A stretch of DNA of 64,000 nt from Actinoplanes derwentensis (GCF_900104725.1 NZ_LT629758.1:8208001-8272000), one strand, 5' to 3'; counted from the stretch's first letter, positions 1 to 8,817 are shown. Made by a program: numbers and translations. Notes: a model not told the origin generated them from the sequence alone.

Positions 1-625
1 CGAGGGTTCGGCGGGTGGGTGGGAGCATCGGCAGGGAAGTGTCGGACGGGGGGATCCAGGCTGTGGTGGAGGCTTCGCCGGAGACGTCTCGGGTGGACTG
101 GGCCTCGGGTAGCAGGGCGGCGAAGAACCAGGTGTCGTAGCGGCGGGGCTCGAACTCCGGGGTGATCCAGCGGGACCAGGGCAGCAGCAGGTCGTCGCGG
201 AGAAGTAGGTCGCGGCTGGCCAGCAAGTCGGTCATCGACAGGGTGCGGGACGCCACGGCTGCGCGGTCGGACTCCCAGTCGTCGGTGTCTGTTGTTGTCA
301 CCGTGCGGTCGGGCTCGGAGCGGGGGCTGGCCAGTAGGACGCCGGTCTCTTCGAAGAGTTCGCGGGCGGCGGCGCCGACGACGGCGTGTGCTTCGGCGGT
401 GGGGAGGCCTAGGCGGGCGGGCCAGTCGGTGCGGATCGTCGCTGGGCGGTCGGACGGGTCGACGACCCCGCCGGGGAAGGCGTAGAGGCCGCCGAAGGTC
501 ATCGTGGCGGCTCGGCGCAGCACGTAGACCTGGAAGGTGTCACCGTGGGGCTGGAGCAGCACGACGGTGGCGGCGGGGCGGGCCGGGACGGGTGGCCCGG
601 TGAACTCTCGTGCACGTTGCGACAT
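1..625 (-). CDS. NUDIX hydrolase, C-terminus off the left edge
   Basis: The leftward frame reads MSQRAREFTGPP and continues through a NUDIX fold. A GGLYAFPGGVVDPSD segment is followed by AARELFEETGVLL, which supplies the REx2EExG core of the NUDIX box. The spacing between the GG and RE halves is longer than in the simple box, as in the NUDT19/CoA-diphosphatase-like branch. Such enzymes cleave nucleoside diphosphate-X substrates, but the substrate cannot be read here. The gene runs off the window, so its C-terminus is missing. An in-frame ATG at 643 is an alternative start, and neither start has a good ribosome site. The gene is divergent from the oxidoreductase at 803. Confidence 0.8.
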   Translation of the reverse strand, partial: MSQRAREFTGPPVPARPAATVVLLQPHGDTFQVYVLRRAATMTFGGLYAFPGGVVDPSDRPATIRTDWPARLGLPTAEAHAVVGAAARELFEETGVLLASPRSEPDRTVTTTDTDDWESDRAAVASRTLSMTDLLASRDLLLRDDLLLPWSRWITPEFEPRRYDTWFFAALLPEAQSTRDVSGEASTTAWIPPSDTSLPMLPPTRRTL

Positions 626-802
626 GGCGGGCGGTAGCGACATCGAGTCGGTCACCGGTCCGATCCTGCCACCGTCGGTGTGTGCGGCGATACGTTATCC
701 ACATCGGCTTGTCCGGGCGGATGGTCCCTGTGGACAACCGGACGGGCCGACCGGGCCGCGGTGCGAGGATTGGTCCGCATCCGACGGTGGGGAGATACGG
801 TA

Positions 803-1786
803 ATGATCATGACCGGACAGAAGGTGCGCTGGGGGATTCTCGGCCCCGGCGGGATCGCCAGTTCATTCGCCGCCGACCTGAGACTGGTGGAGGGCGCTGA
901 GCTCGCCGCAGTCGGCTCGCGCAGTGCCGCCAGCGCGGAGGAGTTCGCGCGGAAGTTCGGGTTCGCCCGGTCGCACGGGTCCTACGCGGACCTGGCCGCC
1001 GACGCCGACGTCGACGTGGTCTATGTGGCGACGCCGCATGCCTTCCACCTGGACGCGGCGATGATGTGCATCGAGGCCGGCAAGGCGGTGCTCGTCGAGA
1101 AACCGGTCACGCTGGACCTGCCGTCGGCCGCGCTGCTGCTGGAGGCGGCCCGGTCGCGTGGGGTGTTCCTGATGGAGGCCATGTGGATGCGCCTCAACCC
1201 GGCCATCCGCAAGATCGCCGAGCTGGTGTCGAGCGGCGCGATCGGTGAGGCCAGAGCGATCCACGCCGACTTCGGGTTGCAGGGGCCGTTCGAGGCGGAG
1301 CACCGGCTGCGTGACCCGAAACTGGGCGGTGGCGCGCTGTTGGACCTGGGCGTCTACCCGATTCACCTGGCACACCTGATCCTCGGGGTGCCGGCGTCGG
1401 CACAGGCCTGGTCACATCTCACCCCGGAGCGGGTGGACGAGACCACGGGTGTGCTCCTGGGTTATGAGGCCGGCGCGGTGGCCGCGTTGACGTGCAGCAT
1501 CAACGGCCCGAGCCGTAACGCCGCCTCGATCACCGGTACGACCGGCCGGATCGATCTGCCCGAGGGCTTCTTCGTGCCGCGTTCGTTCGTGCTGAACCAG
1601 CAGGGTAAGGAACCGGAGACGTTCGAGTTCCCGTTCGAGGGCAGCGGTTACCAGTTCGAGGCGGCCGAGGTGCAGCGCTGCCTGCTCGCCGGGGAGCTGG
1701 AGAGCCCACTGGTGCCGCACTCGACGACGCTCGAGGTGATGGCCCTGCTGGACGCTTTGCGCGATCAGGTCGGGGTCAACTACTGA
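803..1786 (+). CDS. Gfo/Idh/MocA family oxidoreductase
   Basis: A predicted NAD(P)-dependent oxidoreductase of 327 residues. The N-terminus has the Rossmann glycine motif GILGPGGIA, and the family's EKP motif (LVEKPVTLD) supplies the catalytic-site lysine. It then has the usual alpha/beta C-terminal domain (GGGALLDLGVYPIHLAH). It resembles the dihydrodiol dehydrogenase-like branch acting on sugars or polyols, but the substrate is not known. The ATG at 803 is preferred because GGGGAG lies about 8 bases upstream; an ATG at 809 is also in frame. It converges on the phosphate transporter genes with only 19 bases between the stops. Confidence 0.88.
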   Translation: MIMTGQKVRWGILGPGGIASSFAADLRLVEGAELAAVGSRSAASAEEFARKFGFARSHGSYADLAADADVDVVYVATPHAFHLDAAMMCIEAGKAVLVEKPVTLDLPSAALLLEAARSRGVFLMEAMWMRLNPAIRKIAELVSSGAIGEARAIHADFGLQGPFEAEHRLRDPKLGGGALLDLGVYPIHLAHLILGVPASAQAWSHLTPERVDETTGVLLGYEAGAVAALTCSINGPSRNAASITGTTGRIDLPEGFFVPRSFVLNQQGKEPETFEFPFEGSGYQFEAAEVQRCLLAGELESPLVPHSTTLEVMALLDALRDQVGVNY

Positions 1787-1805
1787 AACCGGCCTTGGCC
1801 GAGGC

Positions 1806-2813
1806 TCAGGTGAACAGCGGCCGGACGATGAAGTAGATCACGCAGGAGAAGAAGGCGGCGGCGGGGAATGTCGTGATCCAGGCCATCACGATGTTGCCCG
1901 CCACGTTCCAGCGGACCGCACTGAGTCGTTTGGTCGCGCCCACCCCCATGATCGCCGAGGTGATGGTGTGGGTGGTGGAGATCGGTGCGTGCAGGACCAG
2001 GGCGTTGAAGTAGAGCACCGAGCTGGCCACGGTCTCGGCGGCGAAGCCCTCGGCCGGGCCCAAGTCGATGATCTTGCGGCCGAGGGTGCGGATGATCCGC
2101 CACCCGCCCGCGTAGGTGCCCGCCGCCAGCACCGTGGCCGACGACCAGTAGACCCATTCCGGGATGTCCGTCGACGACGACTGGATGCCGCCGGTGTAAA
2201 GGGCCAGGACCACGATGCCCATGGTCTTCGCAGCGTCCTGCATGCCATGGCCGATCGACATCGCCGCGGCCGAGACGGTCTGTGCCCAGCGGAAACCGCG
2301 GTTGAGACGGCCAGGGTGCCCGCGCCGGAAGATCCACATGATCGCGATCATCATGACGAAACCGAGGGCCAGCCCGACCAGCGGCGACACCACCATCGGG
2401 ATCAGCACCTTGTTGATGATGTTGTCCCACTGGACGCTGCCCACGGTGGCGAAGAGCGTGGCGCCGACCAGGCCGCCGAAGAGCGCGTGCGACGAGCTGG
2501 AGGGCAGCCCGAAATACCAGGTGATCAGGTTCCAGGTGATCGCGCCGAGCACACCGGCGAAGACGACGCCCAGGCTGGGGATGCCGGTCGGCAGGTCGAC
2601 GAGACCGTCACCGACCGTCTTGGCGACCTCGGTGCCCAGGTGCGCGCCGATGAAGTTGCCGACCGCGGCCATGCCGAGGGCGACTCGGGGAGTGAGGGCA
2701 CGGGTGCTGACGCTCGTCGCGATGGCGTTCGCCGCGTCGTGGAAACCGTTCGTGTAATCGAACGCCATCGCGGCGAGAATCACCGCGATGACGGCGACCA
2801 AGGAGGGATCCAC
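1806..2813 (-). CDS. pit: Inorganic phosphate transporter, PiT family
   Basis: A 335-residue polytopic membrane protein. The PiT signature occurs near the N-terminus (DYTNGFHDAANAIAT) and a second copy of the fold is in the C-terminal half (SIGHGMQDAAKTMG, APISTTHTITSAIMG). The family imports phosphate by proton symport, usually as a metal-phosphate complex. It lies 3 bases after the stop of the DUF47 gene, so the two are almost certainly one transcript. This DUF47-pit pairing is common in bacteria. No PhoB-type box was identified. Confidence 0.93.
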   Translation of the reverse strand: MDPSLVAVIAVILAAMAFDYTNGFHDAANAIATSVSTRALTPRVALGMAAVGNFIGAHLGTEVAKTVGDGLVDLPTGIPSLGVVFAGVLGAITWNLITWYFGLPSSSSHALFGGLVGATLFATVGSVQWDNIINKVLIPMVVSPLVGLALGFVMMIAIMWIFRRGHPGRLNRGFRWAQTVSAAAMSIGHGMQDAAKTMGIVVLALYTGGIQSSSTDIPEWVYWSSATVLAAGTYAGGWRIIRTLGRKIIDLGPAEGFAAETVASSVLYFNALVLHAPISTTHTITSAIMGVGATKRLSAVRWNVAGNIVMAWITTFPAAAFFSCVIYFIVRPLFT

Positions 2814-2816
2814 GGT

Positions 2817-3443
2817 CTAGGACTCCTTGACCGCGATGGTCTCGATGGTGTTCGCCACGTGCTCGAAGGCGTCGCAGGCGGCCTCCAGCTCGTCGACGAC
2901 CTCCTTCATCTTGAGCACGGTCAGCGCGTCGTACTCGCCGGAGAAGAGCCGGACCAGCAGCATCCGGTAGGCGCGGTCGCCGTCGTTCTCCAGGCGGTTG
3001 ATCTCGATCCAGTACTCCTCGAGGTTCTTCATCGAGCGCAGCCGCGGCATCGCCTCGGCGGTGATCTTCGCCTGCTGGTCCAGCACGGTGACCAGCTCGT
3101 GCATCTCCCGCGGCAGCGAGGGCAGGGCGGTCAGACCGTAGAGGTAGAGCAGGTTCCCGGCCGCTTCCAGGTGATCCATCACGTCGTCCAGCTGGGAGCC
3201 GAGCGAGTAGATGTCCTCCCGGTCGAACGGGGTGATGAAGGTGGAGTTGATCTTCTTGTAGAGCTCGTGGGTGATCGAGTCGCTGTCGTGTTCCACATCG
3301 GTCAGCCGATCGGCGACAGACTGGACGTCCACACCGGGCAGGGCCAGCTCGTTCAGTAGCTCGGTGCCTTTGACCAGGTTGTACGCGGCCCTGGTGAAGA
3401 GTTCGTAGAAGGCACCCTCGACGGGGCGGAATGAGAACTTCAC
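2817..3443 (-). CDS. DUF47 (PhoU-like) accessory protein of the Pit transporter
   Basis: A 208-residue helical protein starting with GTG (VKFSFRPVEGAFYELFTRAA), with a GAGG ribosome site upstream. Acidic E/D pairs in repeated helical segments (DVEHDSDSITHELYKKINSTFITPFDREDIY, here cited as the DxxEHxxD and DREDI motifs) match the PhoU-like DUF47 family. These proteins are encoded with Pit transporters and are thought to modulate their activity. It is the first gene of the two-gene operon with pit. Confidence 0.9.
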   Translation of the reverse strand: MKFSFRPVEGAFYELFTRAAYNLVKGTELLNELALPGVDVQSVADRLTDVEHDSDSITHELYKKINSTFITPFDREDIYSLGSQLDDVMDHLEAAGNLLYLYGLTALPSLPREMHELVTVLDQQAKITAEAMPRLRSMKNLEEYWIEINRLENDGDRAYRMLLVRLFSGEYDALTVLKMKEVVDELEAACDAFEHVANTIETIAVKES

Positions 3444-3531
3444 GGCGGGGACCTCGATCGACGGGCGCTATATGAATGGATCTCCGAACGCATGCTATCG
3501 GTCCGGAGGGGTTCACCCTTCGCGACGGCCC

Positions 3532-4476
3532 TTAAACCGGCTCGTGACGATTCTCCGGACGTGGCGCGTTCGGCCGCGGGGTGGAACGGACGACTGCCCT
3601 GGTCGGAGCGGGTGCGCGCGGTGGGTCGCTGATCGGGTGACGGCGCAGATGCCGGGCCAGCCCGACCAGATCGGTGTCGGCGATCACGTCCACCCCGGCG
3701 GCGCCCAGTTCGGTCCAGATCGCCGCGCGGTCCTTGCGGGCGCCGTCCGGCAGTCCGGAGAACCGCACGGTTCGGCCCTCCTCGTGAGCGGCCCGGACCA
3801 GGGCGTGCAACTGGTGCCGTTCCTCGGCGGTGATCGAGTCGCGGCCGTCCCAGCCGAACCGGCGGCCCCACGATTCGCTGACCATCGGCACCAGTTCCGG
3901 CGGGGCCGAGCGGGAGCCGAGGTCGTCGAAGTCACCGTCGGCGAACGCGTACCGCACGGGTTCGGCGGCCAGCAACTCCCGGACGTCGACGGCGCCGGTC
4001 ACCGTCACGGTCACCGATCGCGGCTTGAGCACCTCGTGCCGGCAACTGCTCAGCAGGCCGGCGTGGTCCTGGAGTTGCCGGTCCAGCATCCGGTAGGCAC
4101 GCAGCAGCGCCTCCGGGTCCCGGTTCCCGCCGCCGAACTCGATGACCAGCCGGAACGGGGCCCGCTGGTCCGGCCACAGGCGGCCGCCGTTCGCTCCGGC
4201 GCGGGTGAAGAGCGGGGCCAGCACCAGCCGGCGCAGGGTCCGGCCGGGCTGCGGGGCGCCGGGGCCGAGGTAGAGCTCACCGCGCGGTCCCGGAGTCACC
4301 ACGACCGTCATCCCGGACAGTCCGAGTCTGATCACCCCGGGCAGCGGGTCGATCGTCTCCGCGCTGGTCAGCGCGTGTCCGGCGGTCAACCAGGGGTGCT
4401 GTCGGCGGATCAGGGCGACCGCGACCGCGCCACCGGCTCCGGCGAGCCCGGCCAGTCCGCCCGCGATTGTCGCCAT
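3532..4476 (-). CDS. Degenerate PI-PLC-like (AIM6-type) domain protein
   Basis: About 314 residues with an N-terminal hydrophobic segment (ATIAGGLAGLAGAGGAVAV). The body follows the order of the phosphatidylinositol phospholipase C-like / Altered-inheritance-of-mitochondria-6 fold: a TSAETI-like strand, RTLRRLVLAPLF, an LVIEFGG strand, a YRMLDRQLQ helix, SVTVTVTG, RYAFADGDFDDL, ELVPMVSESW, VRFSGLPD, and GVDVIADTDLVGL. The usual N-terminal catalytic HAHND-type histidines and the following VAHD-type segment are not visible, so catalysis is doubtful. The start is uncertain: the AGGAG just before the ATG at 4476 is too close, and a GTG at 4485 is possible. It is divergent from the sigma factor gene. 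Confidence 0.55.
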   Translation of the reverse strand: MATIAGGLAGLAGAGGAVAVALIRRQHPWLTAGHALTSAETIDPLPGVIRLGLSGMTVVVTPGPRGELYLGPGAPQPGRTLRRLVLAPLFTRAGANGGRLWPDQRAPFRLVIEFGGGNRDPEALLRAYRMLDRQLQDHAGLLSSCRHEVLKPRSVTVTVTGAVDVRELLAAEPVRYAFADGDFDDLGSRSAPPELVPMVSESWGRRFGWDGRDSITAEERHQLHALVRAAHEEGRTVRFSGLPDGARKDRAAIWTELGAAGVDVIADTDLVGLARHLRRHPISDPPRAPAPTRAVVRSTPRPNAPRPENRHEPV

Positions 4477-4554
4477 CTCCTGCACCAGACACCATCCGAT
4501 TCGTACAATATGGGTGTTTAATACTGTGGCACAGCCGATAGGCGAGAACGAGCA

Positions 4555-5484
4555 ATGTCGCGCAGAATTCGTGTCATGCCGTCGTCGTCCGTGGCCGATT
4601 TCGAGGCCCACCGTTCCTACCTGACGGCCGTCGCCTACCGGATGCTCGGCAGCCGTGCCGAGGCCGAGGACGCGGTTCAGGAAACCTGGCTGCGCTACGC
4701 GCGGCAGACGGCCGAGGAGATCCGGGACGTCCGGGGGTGGCTGACGACGGTCACCGCACGGATCTGCCTGGACCATCTCAATTCCGCGCGGGTACGCCGG
4801 GACACGTACCCCGGTGAGTGGCTGCCCGCCTTCGTCGTGGAACCCGACGCCGACCCGGCCGACCACGCCGAACTCTCCGATCAGGTCAGCATCGCCCTGC
4901 TGGTGGTGCTGGAGAAGCTCACCCCCGAGCAGCGGGTGGCGTTCGTCCTGCACGACGCGTTCGCGGTGCCGTTCGACGAGGTGGCGGCGGTGCTGGACAG
5001 CACACCGGCGGCGGCCCGGCAGCACGCCTCCCGGGGCCGGAAAGCGGTCGCCGACGGTCAGGTCCGGCACACTGCCGGGCTGCCCGAGCAGCGGCGGGTG
5101 CTGAACGCGTTCCTCGCGGCCGCACGGGACGGCGACATGCGTACTCTCGCTGCGGTTCTGGCACCTGATGTGGTCGCCATCGGCGACGGCGGCGGAGTCG
5201 TCCGTGCCGCGCTGCGTCCCGTTCTCGGCGCCGACCGGGTGGCCCGGTTCTTCACCGGCCTGCTCGCCCACCGGCTGCCCGGAGTCACCGACCTCACGAT
5301 CGAGCCGGTGCTGGTCAACGGGTCGGCCGCGCTCATGCTCAGCGGCCGGAACCCGGACGGAAGCCGACTGCTCGTGGTCGTCGCGGTCACCGTCGACGAG
5401 GGCCGGATCACCGGCGTCTTCAACCAGCAGAACCCGGAGAAGCTAGTTCTTTCTTGCACTCGGCCGATTTCAAGAAAGAACTAG
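4555..5484 (+). CDS. sigJ: ECF41-family RNA polymerase sigma factor (SigJ-type)
   Basis: A 309-residue ECF sigma factor with a fused C-terminal SnoaL-like domain. Region 2 is visible as YLTAVAYRMLGSRAEAEDAVQETWLRY (core AEAEDAVQ) and region 4 as LTPEQRVAFVLHDAFAVPFDEVA. The ECF41 linker and tail signatures are present: a WLP...EP segment after region 2, DGGG in the SnoaL-like domain, and NPEKL at the end in place of NPDKL. In this family the C-terminal domain regulates the sigma in cis instead of an anti-sigma protein. The usual neighbouring carboxymuconolactone decarboxylase-type gene is absent. The ATG at 4576 is an alternative start. Its stop overlaps the stop of the convergent DUF402 gene inside a palindrome. 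Confidence 0.88.
   Translation: MSRRIRVMPSSSVADFEAHRSYLTAVAYRMLGSRAEAEDAVQETWLRYARQTAEEIRDVRGWLTTVTARICLDHLNSARVRRDTYPGEWLPAFVVEPDADPADHAELSDQVSIALLVVLEKLTPEQRVAFVLHDAFAVPFDEVAAVLDSTPAAARQHASRGRKAVADGQVRHTAGLPEQRRVLNAFLAAARDGDMRTLAAVLAPDVVAIGDGGGVVRAALRPVLGADRVARFFTGLLAHRLPGVTDLTIEPVLVNGSAALMLSGRNPDGSRLLVVVAVTVDEGRITGVFNQQNPEKLVLSCTRPISRKN
5443..5484. terminator. Bidirectional hairpin spanning two overlapping stop codons
   Basis: A perfect 14-bp inverted repeat: CTAGTTCTTTCTTG at 5443-5456 and CAAGAAAGAACTAG at 5471-5484, with a 14-nt loop. It is AT-rich in a GC-rich setting and holds the TAG stops of both convergent genes (5482-5484 rightward, 5481-5483 leftward). Probable bidirectional terminator. 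Confidence 0.75.
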
Positions 5485-5990
5485 TCCTGGGTCACTTCGA
5501 GTAGGTGTTTGCGGTAGTGGGTGGCGAACGGTTCGGTGCCGTCGCCGAGCGCCCCGATCAGGTACCGGGAGGCGGCCTCGGCGTGCTCCACCAGATCACT
5601 CGGGTAACCGAACGCCTCCCGGTGCTCGGCGAACTCGTCCTCGTCCCGCAGCTCGACCAGGCCCGACTCGCGGCGCCGGACCGCGTCCAGATCCAGGTCC
5701 ACGATGTGCACCGTGTCACCCTCCCAGCGCGCCGGGGTGGTGATGTCGCAGTAGACCTCACTGGTCCGCGGCGGTGGGTTGAACATGCCCGTCCACCACG
5801 CGTAATGCGGGATGAGCAGCACGAACGGGATCTGCTCCACCGACGGGCGGCCGTGGTAGACCGAGGCGGTGCCCCGCGTCACGCCGACCCAGATGCCGAG
5901 GTCGTCCTCCGCCAGACGGCGGGCCGGGTAGTCACGATGTGCCGAACCGTCGTACTTCGTGTAGATGACCCGGACCATCTCGCTCGGCAT
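5481..5990 (-). CDS. DUF402 domain protein
   Basis: A 169-residue soluble protein of the DUF402 family. The characteristic core is present: SEVYCDITTPARWEGD, then VDLDLDAVRRR, then LRDEDEFAEHREAFGYP. The fold is shared by FomD and by nucleoside tri/diphosphate phosphatases, and the DLDLD and DEDEF acidic residues bind the metal in that family. The substrate here is not known. It converges on the sigma factor gene, overlapping by 4 bases at the stops. The ATG at 5990 is the first in-frame start after a short divergent spacer shared with the helicase gene at 6046. Confidence 0.83.
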   Translation of the reverse strand: MPSEMVRVIYTKYDGSAHRDYPARRLAEDDLGIWVGVTRGTASVYHGRPSVEQIPFVLLIPHYAWWTGMFNPPPRTSEVYCDITTPARWEGDTVHIVDLDLDAVRRRESGLVELRDEDEFAEHREAFGYPSDLVEHAEAASRYLIGALGDGTEPFATHYRKHLLEVTQD

Positions 5991-6045
5991 GGGTGCACCC
6001 TAACGTTGACCCGGTTATGTCGGTGGTGCCGGGTACGGTTCCTGC

Positions 6046-8040
6046 GTGCCCGCAGTCACTAAGAAAAAGGCAACCGCCGAGCAGGTCCTCGCCGCCGCCG
6101 TCGGGGCGGTTCCCGGTGGTTCCGCCCGTCCCGGACAGCAGGCGATGGTCGAGGCCATCGACAAGGCCGTCAAGAACAAGGAGCACCTGCTAGTTCAGGC
6201 CGGCACGGGCACCGGCAAGAGTCTTGGCTATCTCACTCCCGCCCTGCTCGTCGAGGGTCCGGTCGTGGTCTCCACCGCCACCCTGGCGCTGCAGAACCAG
6301 CTGATCGCGCACGACCTGCCCCGGCTCGCCGAGGCGGTGCAGCCGGTGCTCGGGCGCAAGCCCACGTTCGCCGTGCTCAAGGGCCGCCACCACTACCTGT
6401 GCGCGGCGAAACTCGAACACGCCGACGAGCAGGAGCCCAACGACACGCTCTTCGACTCGGCCGCGCCCGCGCCCAAGGCCGTTCAGTGGCTCGGTGAGGC
6501 CGGCAAGATCGGCAAGCAGATCCTGCGGATCCGCAAATGGGCGGAGAAGACCGAGACCGGCGACCGTGACGAGCTCGACCCCGGTGTCGACGAGGTCGTC
6601 TGGCGGCAGGTGTCGATGCCGGCCCGGGACTGCGTCGGGGCGGGCCGGTGTCCGTACGGGGCGGAGTGTTTCGCCGAGGCCTCCCGGGTCCGCGCCCGTG
6701 AGGCCGACATCGTCGTCACCAATCACAGCCTGCTCGCCGTCGACATGATCGCCGAGCGGCAGATCGTCCCACCGCACAAGCTGCTGATCGTCGACGAGGC
6801 CCACGAGCTGGCCGACCGGGTCTCCTCCGCGGCGCAGGCCGAGATCACCCCCGAGTCCGTCGAGCGGGCCGGCCGCCGCGCCCGCACGATGATCACCCCG
6901 GCCGCCGCCGAGCAGCTGGCTCAGGCCGCCGACGAGCTCACCGTCTGCCTCACCGACCTGCCCGCCGAGCGCCTCACCAGCGGGTTGCCCGAGCGCTTGC
7001 GCCTGGCCGTCGCCACCCTGGAGTCGGCCACCCGGTCCGGGCTCTCCTCGATCGGCGAGATCAAGGCCGACGACTCCGACCCGGTCGGCAAACAGCAGGC
7101 CAAAGCGGTCCTCGACGAACTCTCCACCACCGCGCAGCGGCTGCTCGAAGAGAACAAGTTCGACGTGGCCTGGATCGAGAAGTCCGATTTCGGCAGCGGC
7201 CGCCGGGCCCTGGTGGTCGCCCCGCTGTCGGTCGCCGGCACCCTCTCCGAGAGCCTCTACACCGACCGGACCGTGGTGGTGACGTCCGCCACGCTGACCC
7301 TGGGCGGCAAGTTCGACACCGTGGCCCGGTCCCTCGGTCTGCCCGTCGACGGCAAGGCGACCTCCGGTGACGGCTGGACCTCGCTCGACGTGGGTTCGCC
7401 CTTCGACTATCCGAAACAGGGCATTCTGTACGTGGCGGCGCACCTGCCCCGGCCCGCGATGTCCGGGCTGCCCGACGCCGCCGGAGCCGAGCTGTTGCGG
7501 CTGGTCGAGGCGCTCGGCGGGCGCACCCTCGGGCTCTTCTCGTCCCGCAAGGCCGCCACCCAGGCTGCCGAGCTGCTGCGTGCCAAAACGGACCTGCCGA
7601 TCCTGCTCCAGGGCGAGGAGACACTGCCGATTCTGGTACGGAAATTCAAAGAGGACCAGGCGAGCTGTCTCTTCGGCGTGATGTCGCTCTGGCAGGGCGT
7701 CGACGTGCCCGGTGACGCCTGCCAGTTGGTCGTCATCGACCGTCTGCCGTTCCCCCGCCCCGACGAGCCCCTGGCCGCCGCCCGGGCCGCCGCGGTCGAC
7801 GCCTCCGGCGGTTCCGGCTTCACCGCGGTCAGCGTCCCGATCGCCGCCGTTCGCCTGGCGCAGGGCGTCGGCCGCCTGATCCGCTCCACCGGGGACAAGG
7901 GCGTGGTCGCGGTCCTGGACTCCCGTTTGGAGACGGCCCGCGGTTATGGAGCCTTCCTCCGGGGCTCACTCCCGCCGTTCTGGTACACGACCCGCCCCGA
8001 GGTCGCCGAGGGAGCACTCCGCCGCCTCGGCAACAGCTGA
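6046..8040 (+). CDS. dinG: ATP-dependent DNA helicase, DinG/Rad3 (XPD-like) family
   Basis: 664 residues with superfamily 2 helicase motifs: Walker A in QAGTGTGKSLGYLTPAL, the DEAH box in LLIVDEAHELADR, motif III TSATLTLGG, and motif VI VRLAQGVGRLIRS. Four cysteines between motifs Ia and II (LCAAKLEH, and the cluster CVGAGRCPYGAEC) fit the iron-sulphur cluster of XPD/DinG helicases, which unwind with 5'-to-3' polarity in DNA repair. The start is GTG; no ATG lies nearby. A NUDIX gene follows 12 bases after the stop with its own GAGGA site, suggesting a two-gene unit. Confidence 0.9.
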   Translation: MPAVTKKKATAEQVLAAAVGAVPGGSARPGQQAMVEAIDKAVKNKEHLLVQAGTGTGKSLGYLTPALLVEGPVVVSTATLALQNQLIAHDLPRLAEAVQPVLGRKPTFAVLKGRHHYLCAAKLEHADEQEPNDTLFDSAAPAPKAVQWLGEAGKIGKQILRIRKWAEKTETGDRDELDPGVDEVVWRQVSMPARDCVGAGRCPYGAECFAEASRVRAREADIVVTNHSLLAVDMIAERQIVPPHKLLIVDEAHELADRVSSAAQAEITPESVERAGRRARTMITPAAAEQLAQAADELTVCLTDLPAERLTSGLPERLRLAVATLESATRSGLSSIGEIKADDSDPVGKQQAKAVLDELSTTAQRLLEENKFDVAWIEKSDFGSGRRALVVAPLSVAGTLSESLYTDRTVVVTSATLTLGGKFDTVARSLGLPVDGKATSGDGWTSLDVGSPFDYPKQGILYVAAHLPRPAMSGLPDAAGAELLRLVEALGGRTLGLFSSRKAATQAAELLRAKTDLPILLQGEETLPILVRKFKEDQASCLFGVMSLWQGVDVPGDACQLVVIDRLPFPRPDEPLAAARAAAVDASGGSGFTAVSVPIAAVRLAQGVGRLIRSTGDKGVVAVLDSRLETARGYGAFLRGSLPPFWYTTRPEVAEGALRRLGNS

Positions 8041-8052
8041 GAGGACCGCCCG

Positions 8053-8469
8053 TTGATCCACGTCGCCTGCACACTCCTGGTCGACCGCACCGGCGCGCTG
8101 TTGTTGCAGCTGCGCGACGACAAGGCGCCCTACTTCCCGAACGTCTGGGGCCTTCCCGGCGGCGCTATCGAGGAGGGCGAGACGCCGGAGGAGGGCGCGA
8201 TCCGCGAGTTGTGGGAGGAGACCGGGTTGCGCCCGGACGGGCCGCTGCGTCTCTTCGTCCGGCAGGAATTACCCGACCAGGATCGGACGAAGAACTACTT
8301 CTACGCGGCGACCTCAGCGGGGCAGGAGGACGTGGTTCTGGGTGAGGGCGCCGCGATGCTCTTCATCCCGGTGGACGAGGTTCTCGACCGGTCTTTCACC
8401 CCGGGAAGTGCGGAGATGATCGAGCGTTTCCTGGCCTCGCCGGAGTATGCCGCGATCAGGCGACGTTGA
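8053..8469 (+). CDS. NUDIX hydrolase
   Basis: A 138-residue NUDIX protein with a complete box, GGAIEEGETPEEGAIRELWEETGL, in which the G, E, RE and EExG positions are all in register. It hydrolyses a nucleoside diphosphate-linked substrate that cannot be identified. The start is TTG at 8053, supported by GAGGA 8 bases upstream; no ATG or GTG sits near the conserved N-terminal strand. It follows the helicase closely and may be cotranscribed. Its last 14 bases overlap the end of the convergent XRE regulator gene. Confidence 0.9.
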   Translation: MIHVACTLLVDRTGALLLQLRDDKAPYFPNVWGLPGGAIEEGETPEEGAIRELWEETGLRPDGPLRLFVRQELPDQDRTKNYFYAATSAGQEDVVLGEGAAMLFIPVDEVLDRSFTPGSAEMIERFLASPEYAAIRRR

Positions 8470-8788
8470 GCCGGATGTCCCCGATGCGAGCTACGACCTC
8501 GACGTGGCCACCCAGGCCGGTCACATAGACGCGCAGGACGTCGATGGTCATCGAGTCGCCGTTCTCGATCTGGCTGATTCGGGCTTGACTCAGGCCGGTG
8601 GCCTCAGCGAGTTGAACCTGAGTCAGGCCGAGATCCTTGCGAATCTGGGCAAGCCGGGCGCCACTGACCGCAGCAATCATCTGCTCGCGCATCTGGTCTC
8701 GGCGCGAGACGCGATCGGGGCTGTCCCAGTCCGGGTCGGCGGCGCGGGCCTTCGCCTTGACGTCGCGCCAGTTCGTGGCCTCGGTCAT
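8456..8788 (-). CDS. XRE-family helix-turn-helix regulator
   Basis: 110 residues. The C-terminal half holds a clear Xre/Cro HTH (LGLTQVQLAEATGLSQARISQIENG), followed by a short alpha/beta tail of the kind seen in HigA-like single-domain regulators. The N-terminal 40 residues (NWRDVKAKARA) are charged and match the pattern of antitoxin-like proteins. No RelE/HigB-type toxin gene lies next to it, so it is either a solitary regulator or an orphan antitoxin. It converges on the NUDIX gene with a 14-bp overlap. An AT-rich promoter lies upstream. Confidence 0.75.
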   Translation of the reverse strand: MTEATNWRDVKAKARAADPDWDSPDRVSRRDQMREQMIAAVSGARLAQIRKDLGLTQVQLAEATGLSQARISQIENGDSMTIDVLRVYVTGLGGHVEVVARIGDIRLNVA

Positions 8789-8817
8789 CGCGCACCCCCT
8801 GGATCTCCCACACCGGT

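Noticed and set aside
4510..4545. A flagellar-type promoter before the ECF41 sigma factor (TTTAA and GCCGATA)
   Set aside because: The spacing between the two boxes is about 12 bases, too short for the 16-17 seen elsewhere. It is probably chance.
8456..8788. A toxin-antitoxin pair at the XRE gene
   Set aside because: No RelE/HigB-type or other toxin-sized gene lies beside it; the neighbours are a NUDIX enzyme and a membrane protein.
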